Assembly: GCA_963930775.1 (NCBI GenBank) | Contig: OZ005703.1 | Location: 3,472,001 to 3,536,000 of the forward strand | Reading direction: 5' to 3' | Origin: Cliona cf. orientalis | Lineage: Eukaryota > Porifera > Demospongiae > Clionaida > Clionaidae | Length of the DNA: 64,000 nucleotides | Shown: in pieces, positions 21,456 to 31,400 of the stretch | Position numbering within the stretch: the first letter of the stretch is position 1 | Layout: each line of letters opens with the position of its first letter | Notes under the pieces: model-generated | Databases searched by the model: none | Seen by the model: only the letters and a program-made list of their open reading frames with translations | Told to the model about the DNA's origin: nothing | Made by a program: the position numbers and the translations under genes

Positions 21456-23132
21456 TCACGGTAAGGCAGCTCTCCAACCAGCCTGCAGCTGTTTTCGCAG
21501 TTGCATTACCACACTCTGCATCTCTTGCTTACTTGCAAGGTTTTCATTCTCATCATTAAAGAAGATGGTAGGATGGGTATGGTTATAAAGTTCAGTGCCC
21601 CAAATCTCTTCAAAGCGTGGCTTTCCTTCTGTACGGTTGAAACCATACCATTCAGTGAACCTGAACTTATCCACACGGATAGTGTAACCCATCACACTTT
21701 CACCGTGTTCACCAGATGGGAAAGCTGGATGGCCAGGGATTTGAGGAAGTCCAGAGGAAGGTCGAGGATACTGAGAGAATGCTGCTTTCTTCCACTCCAT
21801 ACTTGGATCCTTGAGTAAGGGAGCAACGCTTGTCCCCTCAATGCATGTGAGCTGGTCATTGCTACCCTCAGGGCAAATATTCGGAACTGCCAAACCAGCT
21901 AGTTCGGTTAGTGATGGAAAAATGTCAATTAGTTCAACAAGAGCATTGGAACGCATGCCATTATCAGTCATCCCTGGTACATGAAGAATGAAGGGAACGT
22001 GAACTGCATCTTCAAAGTTAGTGAACTTTGCCCACTCATTGTGTTCGCCTAGCTGCCAGCCATGGTCGCCCCACAGAACTATGATGGTGTTGTCGTCAAA
22101 CCCCTGTGTTGTCAATTCTTTTAGGACTTTTCCAACTTGAACATCTGTGTAGCTAACACAAGAATAGTATGCTCTCCTTATTTCTCTAGATTTATCATCA
22201 GGCATTTGACATTCCTGGCTGTAGATGGCTTCTGCATCATGAATACAATCCGTCTTGTTGAATATCACTTTCATGTCATCCCATGAACGAAACGTTGCCC
22301 ATGTACTCCATGCTATATCAGGCATTCCATTGGGTGCATTTGGGTTATCAGGTAGCTTTGTTTCACTTACACTTGGGTACATGTCAAAGTATCGATCAGG
22401 AGCATACAGTGGCATGTGCGGTTTATGGAATCCAACGGCCAAGAAGAATGGGCGATTGTCACCGTTAGATCTATTCTGTGCAAGTTGCTTTAACACTGAG
22501 ATTGCATTATCAGCAATTTGTCCATCAGGGAGTTGGTTGTCCTTGAATCCCTCAAATGACCACCATGATGAGGTCTTATTTCCAGGGCCATAGTCCTTTT
22601 CAATGGGAGAATGATAGTATGGAAGACCTTCTGGGCTCCATGAATACATACTATCGTCGTTACCATTAGGTGCACCTGGGTGAAAGACCTTCCCCATTCC
22701 AATACTGATGTAGCCATTCTCCTTGAAGTATTGTGGAATGGTAGTGGCATTCGTAAACTTCCTCCAATACTCGTCTGCTGAGATTGTCCACACATGGTTG
22801 GTATCTGGTCGTCGTCCTATAGAAATTAAGAATAATATTATTATTATTCTAGATACCTGTATGCATCTGGATGGCATTATCCGACGTTTATAGATAGGCT
22901 CACCTGTGAGTAAAGCCGTTCTGGAAGGAGAGCATACGGCTACCTGGCAGTATGCTCGCTCAAACACCATTGACCTATCTGCCAATTTGTCAATGTTGGG
23001 ACTTTTCACTTCGGGATGGTTGTACGTACCTAACTCTGTGCGCAAATCATCGATGGCGAAAAAGAGGACATTCTTCTGTCCTACTGCAGAGCCAACAGAA
23101 AACGAAATAAAAAGGATTAGCAAGGACAACAT
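21456..23132 (-). CDS. Iduronate-2-sulfatase-like sulfatase, paralogue 2, 2 exons
   Basis: Exons 22904..23132 and 21456..22816 give 529 residues, closely similar to paralogue 1 along the whole length. Signal peptide at residues 1-18, formylglycine site CSPSRTALLTG (Cys67), DD ligands in FAIDDLR, and GFHKPHMPL and [14 protein letters not shown] present. The 87-bp intron (22817..22903) has GT-AG ends at the same position and phase as in paralogue 1. It is also a multiple of three and free of stops, so an unspliced transcript would read straight through, adding 29 residues right after LLTG. The LTR element's 3' LTR ends 133 bp upstream of the ATG on the same strand. Confidence 0.9.
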   Translation of the reverse strand: MLSLLILFISFSVGSAVGQKNVLFFAIDDLRTELGTYNHPEVKSPNIDKLADRSMVFERAYCQVAVCSPSRTALLTGEPIYKRRIMPSRCIQVSRIIIILFLISIGRRPDTNHVWTISADEYWRKFTNATTIPQYFKENGYISIGMGKVFHPGAPNGNDDSMYSWSPEGLPYYHSPIEKDYGPGNKTSSWWSFEGFKDNQLPDGQIADNAISVLKQLAQNRSNGDNRPFFLAVGFHKPHMPLYAPDRYFDMYPSVSETKLPDNPNAPNGMPDIAWSTWATFRSWDDMKVIFNKTDCIHDAEAIYSQECQMPDDKSREIRRAYYSCVSYTDVQVGKVLKELTTQGFDDNTIIVLWGDHGWQLGEHNEWAKFTNFEDAVHVPFILHVPGMTDNGMRSNALVELIDIFPSLTELAGLAVPNICPEGSNDQLTCIEGTSVAPLLKDPSMEWKKAAFSQYPRPSSGLPQIPGHPAFPSGEHGESVMGYTIRVDKFRFTEWYGFNRTEGKPRFEEIWGTELYNHTHPTIFFNDENENLASKQEMQSVVMQLRKQLQAGWRAALP

Positions 23133-23163
23133 AATAATTTAATATCACTACTTGGATCCTTAT

Positions 23164-23177
23164 GGGTGGGGCTGCTC
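23164..23177 (-). promoter_or_regulatory. Conserved 14-mer upstream of sulfatase paralogue 2
   Basis: Identical GAGCAGCCCCACCC to that before paralogue 1, here 32 bp before the ATG. Confidence 0.5.
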
Positions 23178-23264
23178 TAGTACTGCGCAGCAGCCCCTCC
23201 CACATTGTCAGGTCTCAGCCAGACGAGCATTACTTCATGCGCGAGGGTCAAGTTCATCGTAGTA

Positions 23265-23390
23265 TGTCGTGACTTGGCACAGTGAAGTAAAACTTTTTCA
23301 TTAATACTTTTTACTTGTCGACAATATTGCAATGCACACATATATATAGAATCACAAAACAGGATACACAAAATAACCACGAACATTACA
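23265..23390 (-). repeat. 3' LTR of the Ty3/Gypsy element
   Basis: 126 bp, identical to the 5' LTR apart from a 9-nt length difference. A polypurine tract (AGAGGGAAGGAAG, within 23391..23404) lies immediately upstream on the element strand. Confidence 0.93.
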
Positions 23391-23508
23391 CTTCCTTCCC
23401 TCTTAAGATAATAATTACACAAACCAAAATTTGAGGAAAGCATGTACATGTGTATGCATGAAGTTTGCACAAATGAATAAGCATAAAGTGATACAACCAG
23501 GAAATAAC

Positions 23509-24909
23509 TCAAGTCCAGGTAGGTTCAAATCTCTCAACAGGAACACGGTTACGCTTTGGATAGGATTTCTCACGAGTAGGATTTACTCTCACTGCATCTG
23601 GGTTAGTTGGAATAGGATCAGGTGATGCAGGCTCTGAATTCGTGTTCTCAGTTGGCATAGTCTCAGAAGCAGGACTAGCAGTAGAAGATTCAGTGTTAGC
23701 AGATGTAGTTTCTGGTGAAGATGGTGGAATGACAATATCTGGAATATCAGGCTCACGATGAGAGTCCTGAGGTACTTCCACTGAACGTTTGCGAACTTGA
23801 TCTTGATGACAACGTCTAATTTTACCATTTGCAAGTCTCACTCTGTAGGAAACAGGACCAGTTTTCTGTTCAACAGTACCTGGCAACCATTTGTCTCCAT
23901 GATGGTAATTTCTCACAAAAACATCATCTCCAGCTTCAAAGTTTCTCTCTCTGGATCTAAGATCATGTTTCTCTTTCTGTTTCATCTGATTCCTCTCTAC
24001 TCTCTCAGCAGTATTGGGTTTCAAGAGATCCAGTCGTGATCTAGGACGGTGTCCCAACAATAGTTCACTCGGAGAGATTCCAGTTGTGGATTGTGGAGTG
24101 AGGCGGTAGGTTAGAAGAACTTGAGCAAGGCGAGTACGCATAGTACCATGAGTGATCTTCCTCAATCCTTTCTTGACTATCTGTACAGCGCGCTCAGCAA
24201 GCCCATTGGAGGCAGGATGATAGGGTGCTGAGGTTAGATGCTTGATGCCATTACTTTTGAAAAATGCTTCGATTTCTGCACTGACAAAACACGTACCATT
24301 ATCAGTAACAACTGTTTCAGGAATTCCAAATTGTGCGAATATCGTTCTCAGTTCCTCAATCACGGCGGTAGAAGTAGCATTCGGAGTGCAAATAGCCTCA
24401 ATCCATTTGGAATGAGCATCGACCATGACGAGTATCATCTTTCCTTGTACCGGTCCGGCGTAATCGAGGTGTAAGCGTGCCCATGGCCTAGTAGGCCAAC
24501 TCCACGGGTGCAATGGGGCAACTGACGGTGTTGATTGGTGCAATTGACACGCAGAACATTGTTGGACGGTTCGTTCGATATCCTTCGTGATACCAGGCCA
24601 CCATACATACATCCTAGAGAGTCCCTTCATTCGTGTGACACCAGGATGACCTTCATGAAGCTCAGTGAGTACAGCATCTCGGCAGGCATGAGGAACAATG
24701 ACCCTAGTACCCCACAGTAGACAACCTTCATAAATTGAGAGCTCTGCTTTCTTCTCGAAAAATGGGGCAAGCTTGTCCGGATCTGGACATACACTAGGCC
24801 ATCCCTGCTGTACAAACTGAACAATTGGAGCGAGCTGTGGATCCTTTCGAGTGTACTCTTTAATTTGGTGAGCAGTAACAGGAGAATTATCAAGGTGATC
24901 CACTAGCAA
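23509..24909 (-). CDS. LTR element integrase open reading frame (fossil)
   Basis: 466 codons: an HHCC zinc-binding module (HEGHPGVTRMKG ... CSACQ), a DDE catalytic core (LDYAGPV, TDNGTCF, NGLAERAVQ), a GPY/F-like C-terminal module (KTGPVSYRVRL) and a low-complexity Ser/Pro/Thr tail. Confidence 0.92.
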   Translation of the reverse strand: MLVDHLDNSPVTAHQIKEYTRKDPQLAPIVQFVQQGWPSVCPDPDKLAPFFEKKAELSIYEGCLLWGTRVIVPHACRDAVLTELHEGHPGVTRMKGLSRMYVWWPGITKDIERTVQQCSACQLHQSTPSVAPLHPWSWPTRPWARLHLDYAGPVQGKMILVMVDAHSKWIEAICTPNATSTAVIEELRTIFAQFGIPETVVTDNGTCFVSAEIEAFFKSNGIKHLTSAPYHPASNGLAERAVQIVKKGLRKITHGTMRTRLAQVLLTYRLTPQSTTGISPSELLLGHRPRSRLDLLKPNTAERVERNQMKQKEKHDLRSRERNFEAGDDVFVRNYHHGDKWLPGTVEQKTGPVSYRVRLANGKIRRCHQDQVRKRSVEVPQDSHREPDIPDIVIPPSSPETTSANTESSTASPASETMPTENTNSEPASPDPIPTNPDAVRVNPTREKSYPKRNRVPVERFEPTWT

Positions 24910-24942
24910 TACAATCTCCGGTGGCGGCTGCTTAACAGACGG

Positions 24943-27564
24943 TTAAACGGGTAAGGGAAGGCGACTCAACGCATCGGCATTTGCGTGAGCGGTCGTATTT
25001 CGGAATTTCAACTTGTATTCGAACATCGATAGGTACAGTGACCAACGTCGGATTCTCGCTGATGCTTGCGGTGAAGTAGGCTTCTGGCTATCAAGGAGGC
25101 CCAGCAGCGGCTTGTGGTCTGTGATTAGGGTGAATGAATGACCAAACAAGTATGAATAAAACCGCTTGATTCCAAACACTAGTGAAAGGCCCTCCTTCTC
25201 GAGCTGTGAATAATTTCGCTCGGCGGAATTCAAGGTACGGGAGGCGTACCCAATCGGCTTCTCTGAACCGTCTGGCATTCGGTGAGCCAGAACTGCGCCA
25301 ATGCCGTAAGCAGACGCATCGCAAGCCAGAAGTAACGGAAGTTTCGAGTCGTAATGGACGAGTAATTGCGAGGACGTGAGTAACTCCTTCGATTCGTTGA
25401 ACGCTTTGTCTTGTGCGGATGTCCATTCCCACGATTCTTTCTTGCTTAGAAGCTTGTAGAGCGGTGCTAGTCGAGTCGATAAGTTCGGCAAGAATTTCCC
25501 GTAATAAGTAAGCAATCCGAGGTAGGACTTCAACTCATTAACATTATTGGGAGTAGGGGCTTGGCGGATAGCTTCAACTTTCTCAGGGAGCGGATGTAGA
25601 CCCTCTGAGTCAATCACACGACCAAGGTAAGGTACGGACGGTACCATAAATTTGCATTTTTGTTTCTTTACCTTCAACTCAGCCTTGGCCAACCGTTTGA
25701 AAACTTCCTCCAAGCTCTTCAAGTGCTCAGCCTCGGTCTCGGAATGGATCAAAATATCATCGATATACACGGTAACGTGCGGAATACCCTGCAACAACTG
25801 CTCCATGGCTTTCTGAAATATTCCTGGGGCAGAAGAGATACCGTACGGCAGGCGTGTGTAGCGGAAGAGGCCCTTGTGGGTGCTGATGACCACGTACTTG
25901 CTTGACTCCTCCTCCAGCTTGAGCTGCAGGTACGCCTGACTCAGGTCTAGCTTGGTGAATAATTTCCCTTGCTTAAGTGTGGCGAAAATATCCTCTGTCT
26001 TAGGTATGGGGTAACGGTTCAGCTTGGACACGGGGTTAATCGTCATTCGAAAATCTCCACAGATACGTACACTCTTACGGTCACTCTTCATCACTGCAAC
26101 GATAGGAGCTGCCCAGTCGGAGTAGTCAACTGGCTCCAGTGTTCCTTCAGCCACTAGTCTGTCCAGCTCCTCCTCGACCTTCTCTCGCATCGCATAGGGA
26201 ACTGTGCGGGCTTTGCAGAAGCGGGGTGTAGCACCTGGATCCATCTCAATCTTTGCCTCGTAATCTTTGAAGGTTCCAAGGCGTTCCTGAAAAAGCTCAT
26301 CATACTGGCTCAGTAAATCATGCAACTGGGGGCTCTGCATGTAGTGGATCTTCTCCCAATTCAATTTAATTTTAGTCAGCCAATTTCTTCCCAGAAGGGT
26401 AGGCCCATCTCCCTTGACAACCACCAAAGGTAGTATAGCTGTCTGACCTTGGTAAACAACTTGTACATCTATGCTACCCACCACTGTAATAGGCTCCTTT
26501 GAGTAGGTCTGCAACCTGATAGTGGATGTACTTAGGCTCCTCCCCGGCCACAACTTGTGGTACCTGTTCTCAGAGATTATGGAAACACAGGCACCTGTAT
26601 CTATCTCCATGGAGATGGAGACCTTATCTACTTCAACTTGTACCTTTATGGGAGGTGTGCGGCCATCTCGTCTTTGGCCAATAGTCAGGATTGGCTGCAT
26701 GGAGTCATCTGTGTCCGAATCGTACTCCTCGTCTAGCTGGCGAACAGGTTGTGAAGTAGTTCTCTTAGTCGACTTTCCTTGGGGTGCAGGTTGGGGTTGA
26801 GATTTGCTCTTGCAGACTCTAGCTAGGTGTCCCTTCTTTTTGCATTTGTGACACACACTGTCTCGGAATCTGCACACAGTTGCCAAATGGCCTGGCTTGC
26901 CACAGCGGTGACAAATCACTCGAGCTCCACCCTCTGCTGTGCTGGCTCTTTTCCCTGCTACCTTGTGCACTGGCTCTGACTTGACATGTACCCCTGTGCT
27001 GCTTCCAGAGGTTGACTCAGCTTTGCCGGGCGATTGCATCTCTTTCAGGTTCTTAGTAGCCGTTTCGAATCCTTTCGCTATCGACACAGCTTTAGCGTAG
27101 GTGAGGTCAGTCTCCTGTAGTAGCTTCTTTTGAATCGGCTCGCCGTTTATTCCCCAGACGATTCGATCTCTGAGCATTTTATTCAGAGTCTCGCCGTAGT
27201 TACAGTGCTGTGCAAGACGACGCAGCCCCGCTACGTAAGCGGCTACGGATTCTCCAGCCTGTCTCGACCTGGAGTTGAAGCGAAAACGCTGCATGACCTC
27301 GGAAGGTGTCGGACTGTAGTGCTCGGTAAGTTTTGCAACCAGCTCGTCGTATTTCTTTTCTTTTGGCTTCGCAGGAGCAAGGAGGCTTCTCAACAGTTTG
27401 TAGGGCGCCGGCCCGATGACCGAGAGGAAAGTAGCCCGCCGCTTGTCCGCTTTCGCGTCTCCAGTGAGATCGTTAGCCTCGAAAAATTGCTCTAGCCTCT
27501 CCACGTACTGAGGCCATTCCTCCTGCTCGGGATCATACTGCTCTATCTTTCCCAGCAGTGCCAT
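24943..27564 (-). CDS. LTR element Gag-protease-RT-RNase H open reading frame (fossil)
   Basis: 873 codons. Gag ends in two zinc knuckles (CHRCGKPGHLATVC and CHKCKKKGHLARVC). An aspartic protease follows with the DTGA active-site motif, then reverse transcriptase with YIDD, then RNase H (ACDASAYGIGAVL). Encoded by the LTR element, not a host gene. Confidence 0.93.
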   Translation of the reverse strand: MALLGKIEQYDPEQEEWPQYVERLEQFFEANDLTGDAKADKRRATFLSVIGPAPYKLLRSLLAPAKPKEKKYDELVAKLTEHYSPTPSEVMQRFRFNSRSRQAGESVAAYVAGLRRLAQHCNYGETLNKMLRDRIVWGINGEPIQKKLLQETDLTYAKAVSIAKGFETATKNLKEMQSPGKAESTSGSSTGVHVKSEPVHKVAGKRASTAEGGARVICHRCGKPGHLATVCRFRDSVCHKCKKKGHLARVCKSKSQPQPAPQGKSTKRTTSQPVRQLDEEYDSDTDDSMQPILTIGQRRDGRTPPIKVQVEVDKVSISMEIDTGACVSIISENRYHKLWPGRSLSTSTIRLQTYSKEPITVVGSIDVQVVYQGQTAILPLVVVKGDGPTLLGRNWLTKIKLNWEKIHYMQSPQLHDLLSQYDELFQERLGTFKDYEAKIEMDPGATPRFCKARTVPYAMREKVEEELDRLVAEGTLEPVDYSDWAAPIVAVMKSDRKSVRICGDFRMTINPVSKLNRYPIPKTEDIFATLKQGKLFTKLDLSQAYLQLKLEEESSKYVVISTHKGLFRYTRLPYGISSAPGIFQKAMEQLLQGIPHVTVYIDDILIHSETEAEHLKSLEEVFKRLAKAELKVKKQKCKFMVPSVPYLGRVIDSEGLHPLPEKVEAIRQAPTPNNVNELKSYLGLLTYYGKFLPNLSTRLAPLYKLLSKKESWEWTSAQDKAFNESKELLTSSQLLVHYDSKLPLLLACDASAYGIGAVLAHRMPDGSEKPIGYASRTLNSAERNYSQLEKEGLSLVFGIKRFYSYLFGHSFTLITDHKPLLGLLDSQKPTSPQASARIRRWSLYLSMFEYKLKFRNTTAHANADALSRLPLPV

Positions 27565-27597
27565 GAGTTCGAGATCCCGTAACTCGTCGCCAAAATA

Positions 27598-27732
27598 TGT
27601 CGTGACTTGGCACAGTGAAGTAAAACTTTTTCATTAATACTTTTTACTTGTCGACAATATTGCAATGCACACATATATATAGAATCACAAAAACCACAAA
27701 ACAGGATACACAAAATAACCACGAACATTACA
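27598..27732 (-). repeat. 5' LTR of the Ty3/Gypsy element
   Basis: 135 bp. It reads TGTAATGTTCGTGG...GTCACGACA on the element strand and pairs with 23265..23390. Confidence 0.93.
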
Positions 27733-27805
27733 TAGTATATGAGCGGTTAAGGGTCATTTTTTGCACATGCATAGTGGAAATTCAAATAGGATAACATTAA
27801 TTTTG

Positions 27806-27914
27806 TTAGCCTCGTTCCCAGGCTCTTAATCTTTCTCTCTGCACAATAAGTTCGCGTAAATAAAATTGCAGGTATAAAATAAAGAGGAGGGGGAGAGCCT
27901 GGGAACGAGGCTAA
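27806..27914. mobile_element. 109-bp MITE with ends TTAGCCTCGTTCCCAGGCTC (family T)
   Basis: 20-bp near-perfect terminal inverted repeats. Variants of the end word (GCCTCGTCCCCAGGC) also occur near 18990, 31060 and 62190. Confidence 0.8.
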
Positions 27915-28491
27915 ACATTTGTGGCTTGATATGGGGCCTACTTACTTAAATTATTTGTTTATAAAACTAGTCTTTATGGTTTTAAGGTTTTAACACTGTG
28001 CACATACTAGACCGGACTGAAATTAGGCCACAACATCACCAGGACCATACGATCTTAGCTTTCTATATATGCTAGGACTGAACATTCTATTAAGGCCTCT
28101 ATGGTTTTAAGCTTGACTGGTTTAATTTTTAATATGCTGAAGAATTATTATGGGTGATTTATTAGGTTTTTATTGGTTTTAAGCAAGGTTTATAGGCCTT
28201 AGCTACTGTATCTACCCCATACTACTGTAAAACGTACTATAATAATTATTATTATTTATTTTTGAATTCCATTTTTATAAATAAATAGGTATTGAACTTA
28301 ATAAGTACGTTCCTTCTCCTGGTTAGGGTGGGGCCTGGCAACAAGGATCTAATACTCAAAGTTAATGGCCAATCTTATCATAATAATTATTATCAATACT
28401 GGAGATAAAATTGACAGAATAGGAACAACAGCGCAGCATAGGTCAACATAATCAATGATAAACATGGAACGATGTTTTTGAAGTCACATTG
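27915..28491. other. AT-rich intergenic DNA downstream of NIPBL
   Basis: 577 bp before the NIPBL stop. It would contain that gene's 3' UTR. No further gene or repeat recognised. Confidence 0.5.
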
Positions 28492-31400
28492 CTACACTCT
28501 ATAGTCAGGATCATCCTCACTTTCATCAGAACTGATCATCTACACAGGAAGCTAAGGAAAAGCATTACCGTAATGTTGATTAACAACAACATCCTGACAA
28601 TAACATCATGCTATTTATACTCAAGGATACAACTCTGTGCTTCCTTTTAGGCTTAGGTTCTTTTTCATGAGTTGAGCTCTTCCCTCTGTGAGAGCCAGTG
28701 CTACAGGTGGATGATGCTCGAGATCCACGACTGCTAGAATGAGCAGCTGTATCCTTCTATATATTATACAAAATTAATTGCATTCACTCTAAAAATAAAA
28801 TCTGTTAACTAGAAATGTGCCTTGCTTGCGGTGAATAATTTATTAGCCAAGCATGTGTGCATACCTGAGGTAGCTGCTGTTGCTGCTGCTGTTGTGGTTC
28901 GTTGTCTGTGTCAGGGATGGGGGCTGGAGGATTAGCCTCACCATCAGAACCTTCCTCATCACCCTCGAATGGATCAAGCTTGTTCATGAGTTGTTTGAAC
29001 TAATGAATACATTAATATAAATTTGGGTTCAACTACATGACACTGTTACTACATAAATTATATAACGGGAATAAAATTTAACCGATGGATGTTACGCATT
29101 GCAGTAGCCATAATAATTTATAAAGTGGGTAATAAGGCTGGTTGAGGCAGAGTTGTGGTGCAGTGTAAAGGGTCACGATCTATGTGGGGACATGTGCTAC
29201 TTACCTCACCAAACTGAAACCCTTAATTTTAACAAAATTCTATAGAGTACGTCTATTATGAGTACAGATGATAATTATCATATCCTATTAATTTTTGCTT
29301 TGCACATTTTTAAGTAACACTAGCTTGGACTATGGCATACACATCTACAAAGCAGACTGGAATGCTCAACAACTTATATGTAGGCCAAATCAAATTTTTT
29401 TGCATACACATGCATAACGATTTCAATCACTGGTCCAGGTCTTGAAGTGGACTTACCTCGAGATAGTGCTTGATATATTCATCCTTGCTGAGAAGTACTT
29501 TTCTAGCTCCAGTAATATCAGCTCGAATTTTCTCAACAACTTGTTTTGGATCAAACACAACTCCTTGTTTACGCGAGACGGCTTTGTCATAGGCCTTGGA
29601 TGACTCAGTTGGGGAGTACTTCTGACATTTACTGTGATAGTTACAAGGTACATGTAGCTCTAATAACAGACCCTCCAAAAGGCAGAAAATCTCTATACAG
29701 CTAACAACTTCGATTGCGAATCCTAGAACATTTGGAATCTCGGAAAAGCAGACACATTTACTCTGGACAAAATTTATGACAACCAGTGACCCTGGCTATC
29801 TATATAAAATAATTTCCAAGAGCAGATAGACCAAAGCTGCGAGCACAAGATCACAAGAATGAGATTAGTGTCCACTTCTCTGTTTTGCCCATGTCGAGCA
29901 TGATTCAGACCACACTTTTTTGTATTAAATAAGCAAGTTCTATAATAATTATAAACCCCCATATAAGGCTTAACTTGGGTAAGAATCCATACGTTAAACT
30001 AAAACTCGCTTGCATATAAATGTGTTAATCCACTTATAAACCGAATTAATTAACCCGGGTTGTAACCCACATCCTGATATGGATTAGAAATGGGTTACGT
30101 GCATAGTAGTAGGCTATGAATATGTTACTCAATTAAGCACTTGTGTGTAAATGCAGTTTAATCCGGTCCAGTTTAAACTGATGTGGTACGTGTAAATGAG
30201 GCGATACTATAGATATTGGGAAGGGCAGCGTATAGCCAGCTCCCCAGTGTGTCCGCTGATCATGTAAATGGATATTTGCACTCATTAGTAGACATGGAGG
30301 CAACTATGTGCACTATGCAAGAAGCCTATTTATTGTTGCTAACATAGGTTGTCATCAATTATTGATGAGGTTCCATAGAATCCCGCGATTATGCCCCCTT
30401 GCGCATAAGCCTCCTGCACTTTTAGCTCAAGTTTCTGCATAGGTAGTTTTGTCTCACGTATAAGCCCCCACCCCCTCTGACTAGATATTTACAGATCATA
30501 AGCCAAATAAAACAGTAGCCACAACTAATAAACTAGCTATTAATTTTTTGTCGTTATTTTCCCATCAAACAGCCAGGGAAAATACAGAGATTGTGTGCCC
30601 ACGGCATTCTATGGTCGGTAATGGTCGTCATATGGAAATGTTAGGCTCCCGCATATAAGCTCGTCTCCAGGCCTTCTGAGGGGGAGGGGGAAAGAAGGCC
30701 TGGTATCAACTGCATGCATATGCACTACATTTTGCATATAATTTACTGTAACAGTGTCTGTACACTAGTTCCTACAAGTGAAACAGTCCATGTGTCTAAA
30801 GAATATGGGATGACCTCCGTACTAGTGATCGATTGCATTAAACGTGTGCCCACGCTGTTCAGGCCTTTGTCGATTGATGGACAGTGTCGCTTGGGCTACC
30901 ACAAAATCTCGCTCAAAATTTGAACTGTCTAAGCCTGCCATTTCTAGGTACGTTAAGCATGATACATAAAGGTCAAAGGGCAAGTATACTAGACAGTATC
31001 TGTACGTAATCAGTGGATACCAGGCCTTCTTTCTCCCTCCCCCCCCCCCCCCTCAGAAGACCTGGGGACGAGGCTAGCCCCCTCCCTGCTTTTGCCAATG
31101 CTAGCATGCACAAAGGGGGGGGGGGGCAAAGGGGGGGGGGTTCTATGGTATACACGTTAAGCATGCATGTTCGCAATTGCAAACATGCACGCGTTCTCAA
31201 TCTTATGTGTGTTTTATCTTCTTGCATGCATGTAGGTACAGCTGTCCATCATCGAGAATAAATCTACTTCGATTCTTCAAGCCAACTGTCAACCTGCCAA
31301 CACTCAGGCAGGCGCAACTGTCACTCGAGTAGCATGAATAATAGTCTTCTCGTTTGGCAATTCGCAATCATTAGCACCATTCACAATCGTTCAACTACGT

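Larger units (their letters stand above)
23265..27732 (-). mobile_element. Ty3/Gypsy LTR retrotransposon, structurally whole-looking, minus strand
   Basis: Short LTRs (126 and 135 bp) with TG...CA ends on the element strand are flanked by an exact 5-bp duplication TAGTA (23260..23264 and 27733..27737). A purine-rich tract precedes the 3' LTR. Coding order is Gag with two CCHC knuckles, protease, reverse transcriptase, RNase H, integrase, which is the Ty3/Gypsy order; there is no chromodomain. Short LTRs and tandem knuckles suggest a Mag/SURL-like clade (inference). The LTRs are identical apart from one short length difference, so the insertion is young. The coding region lies in two long ORFs, so at most about one break is visible. 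It sits between sulfatase 2 and NIPBL. Confidence 0.93.

Noticed and set aside
21456-23132. Sulfatase 2 read as one uninterrupted 558-residue exon
   Set aside because: The inserted 29 residues have clean GT-AG borders at the same place as the paralogue 1 intron and break the conserved LLTG-GRRPD junction, so I annotate an intron and report possible retention as a finding.
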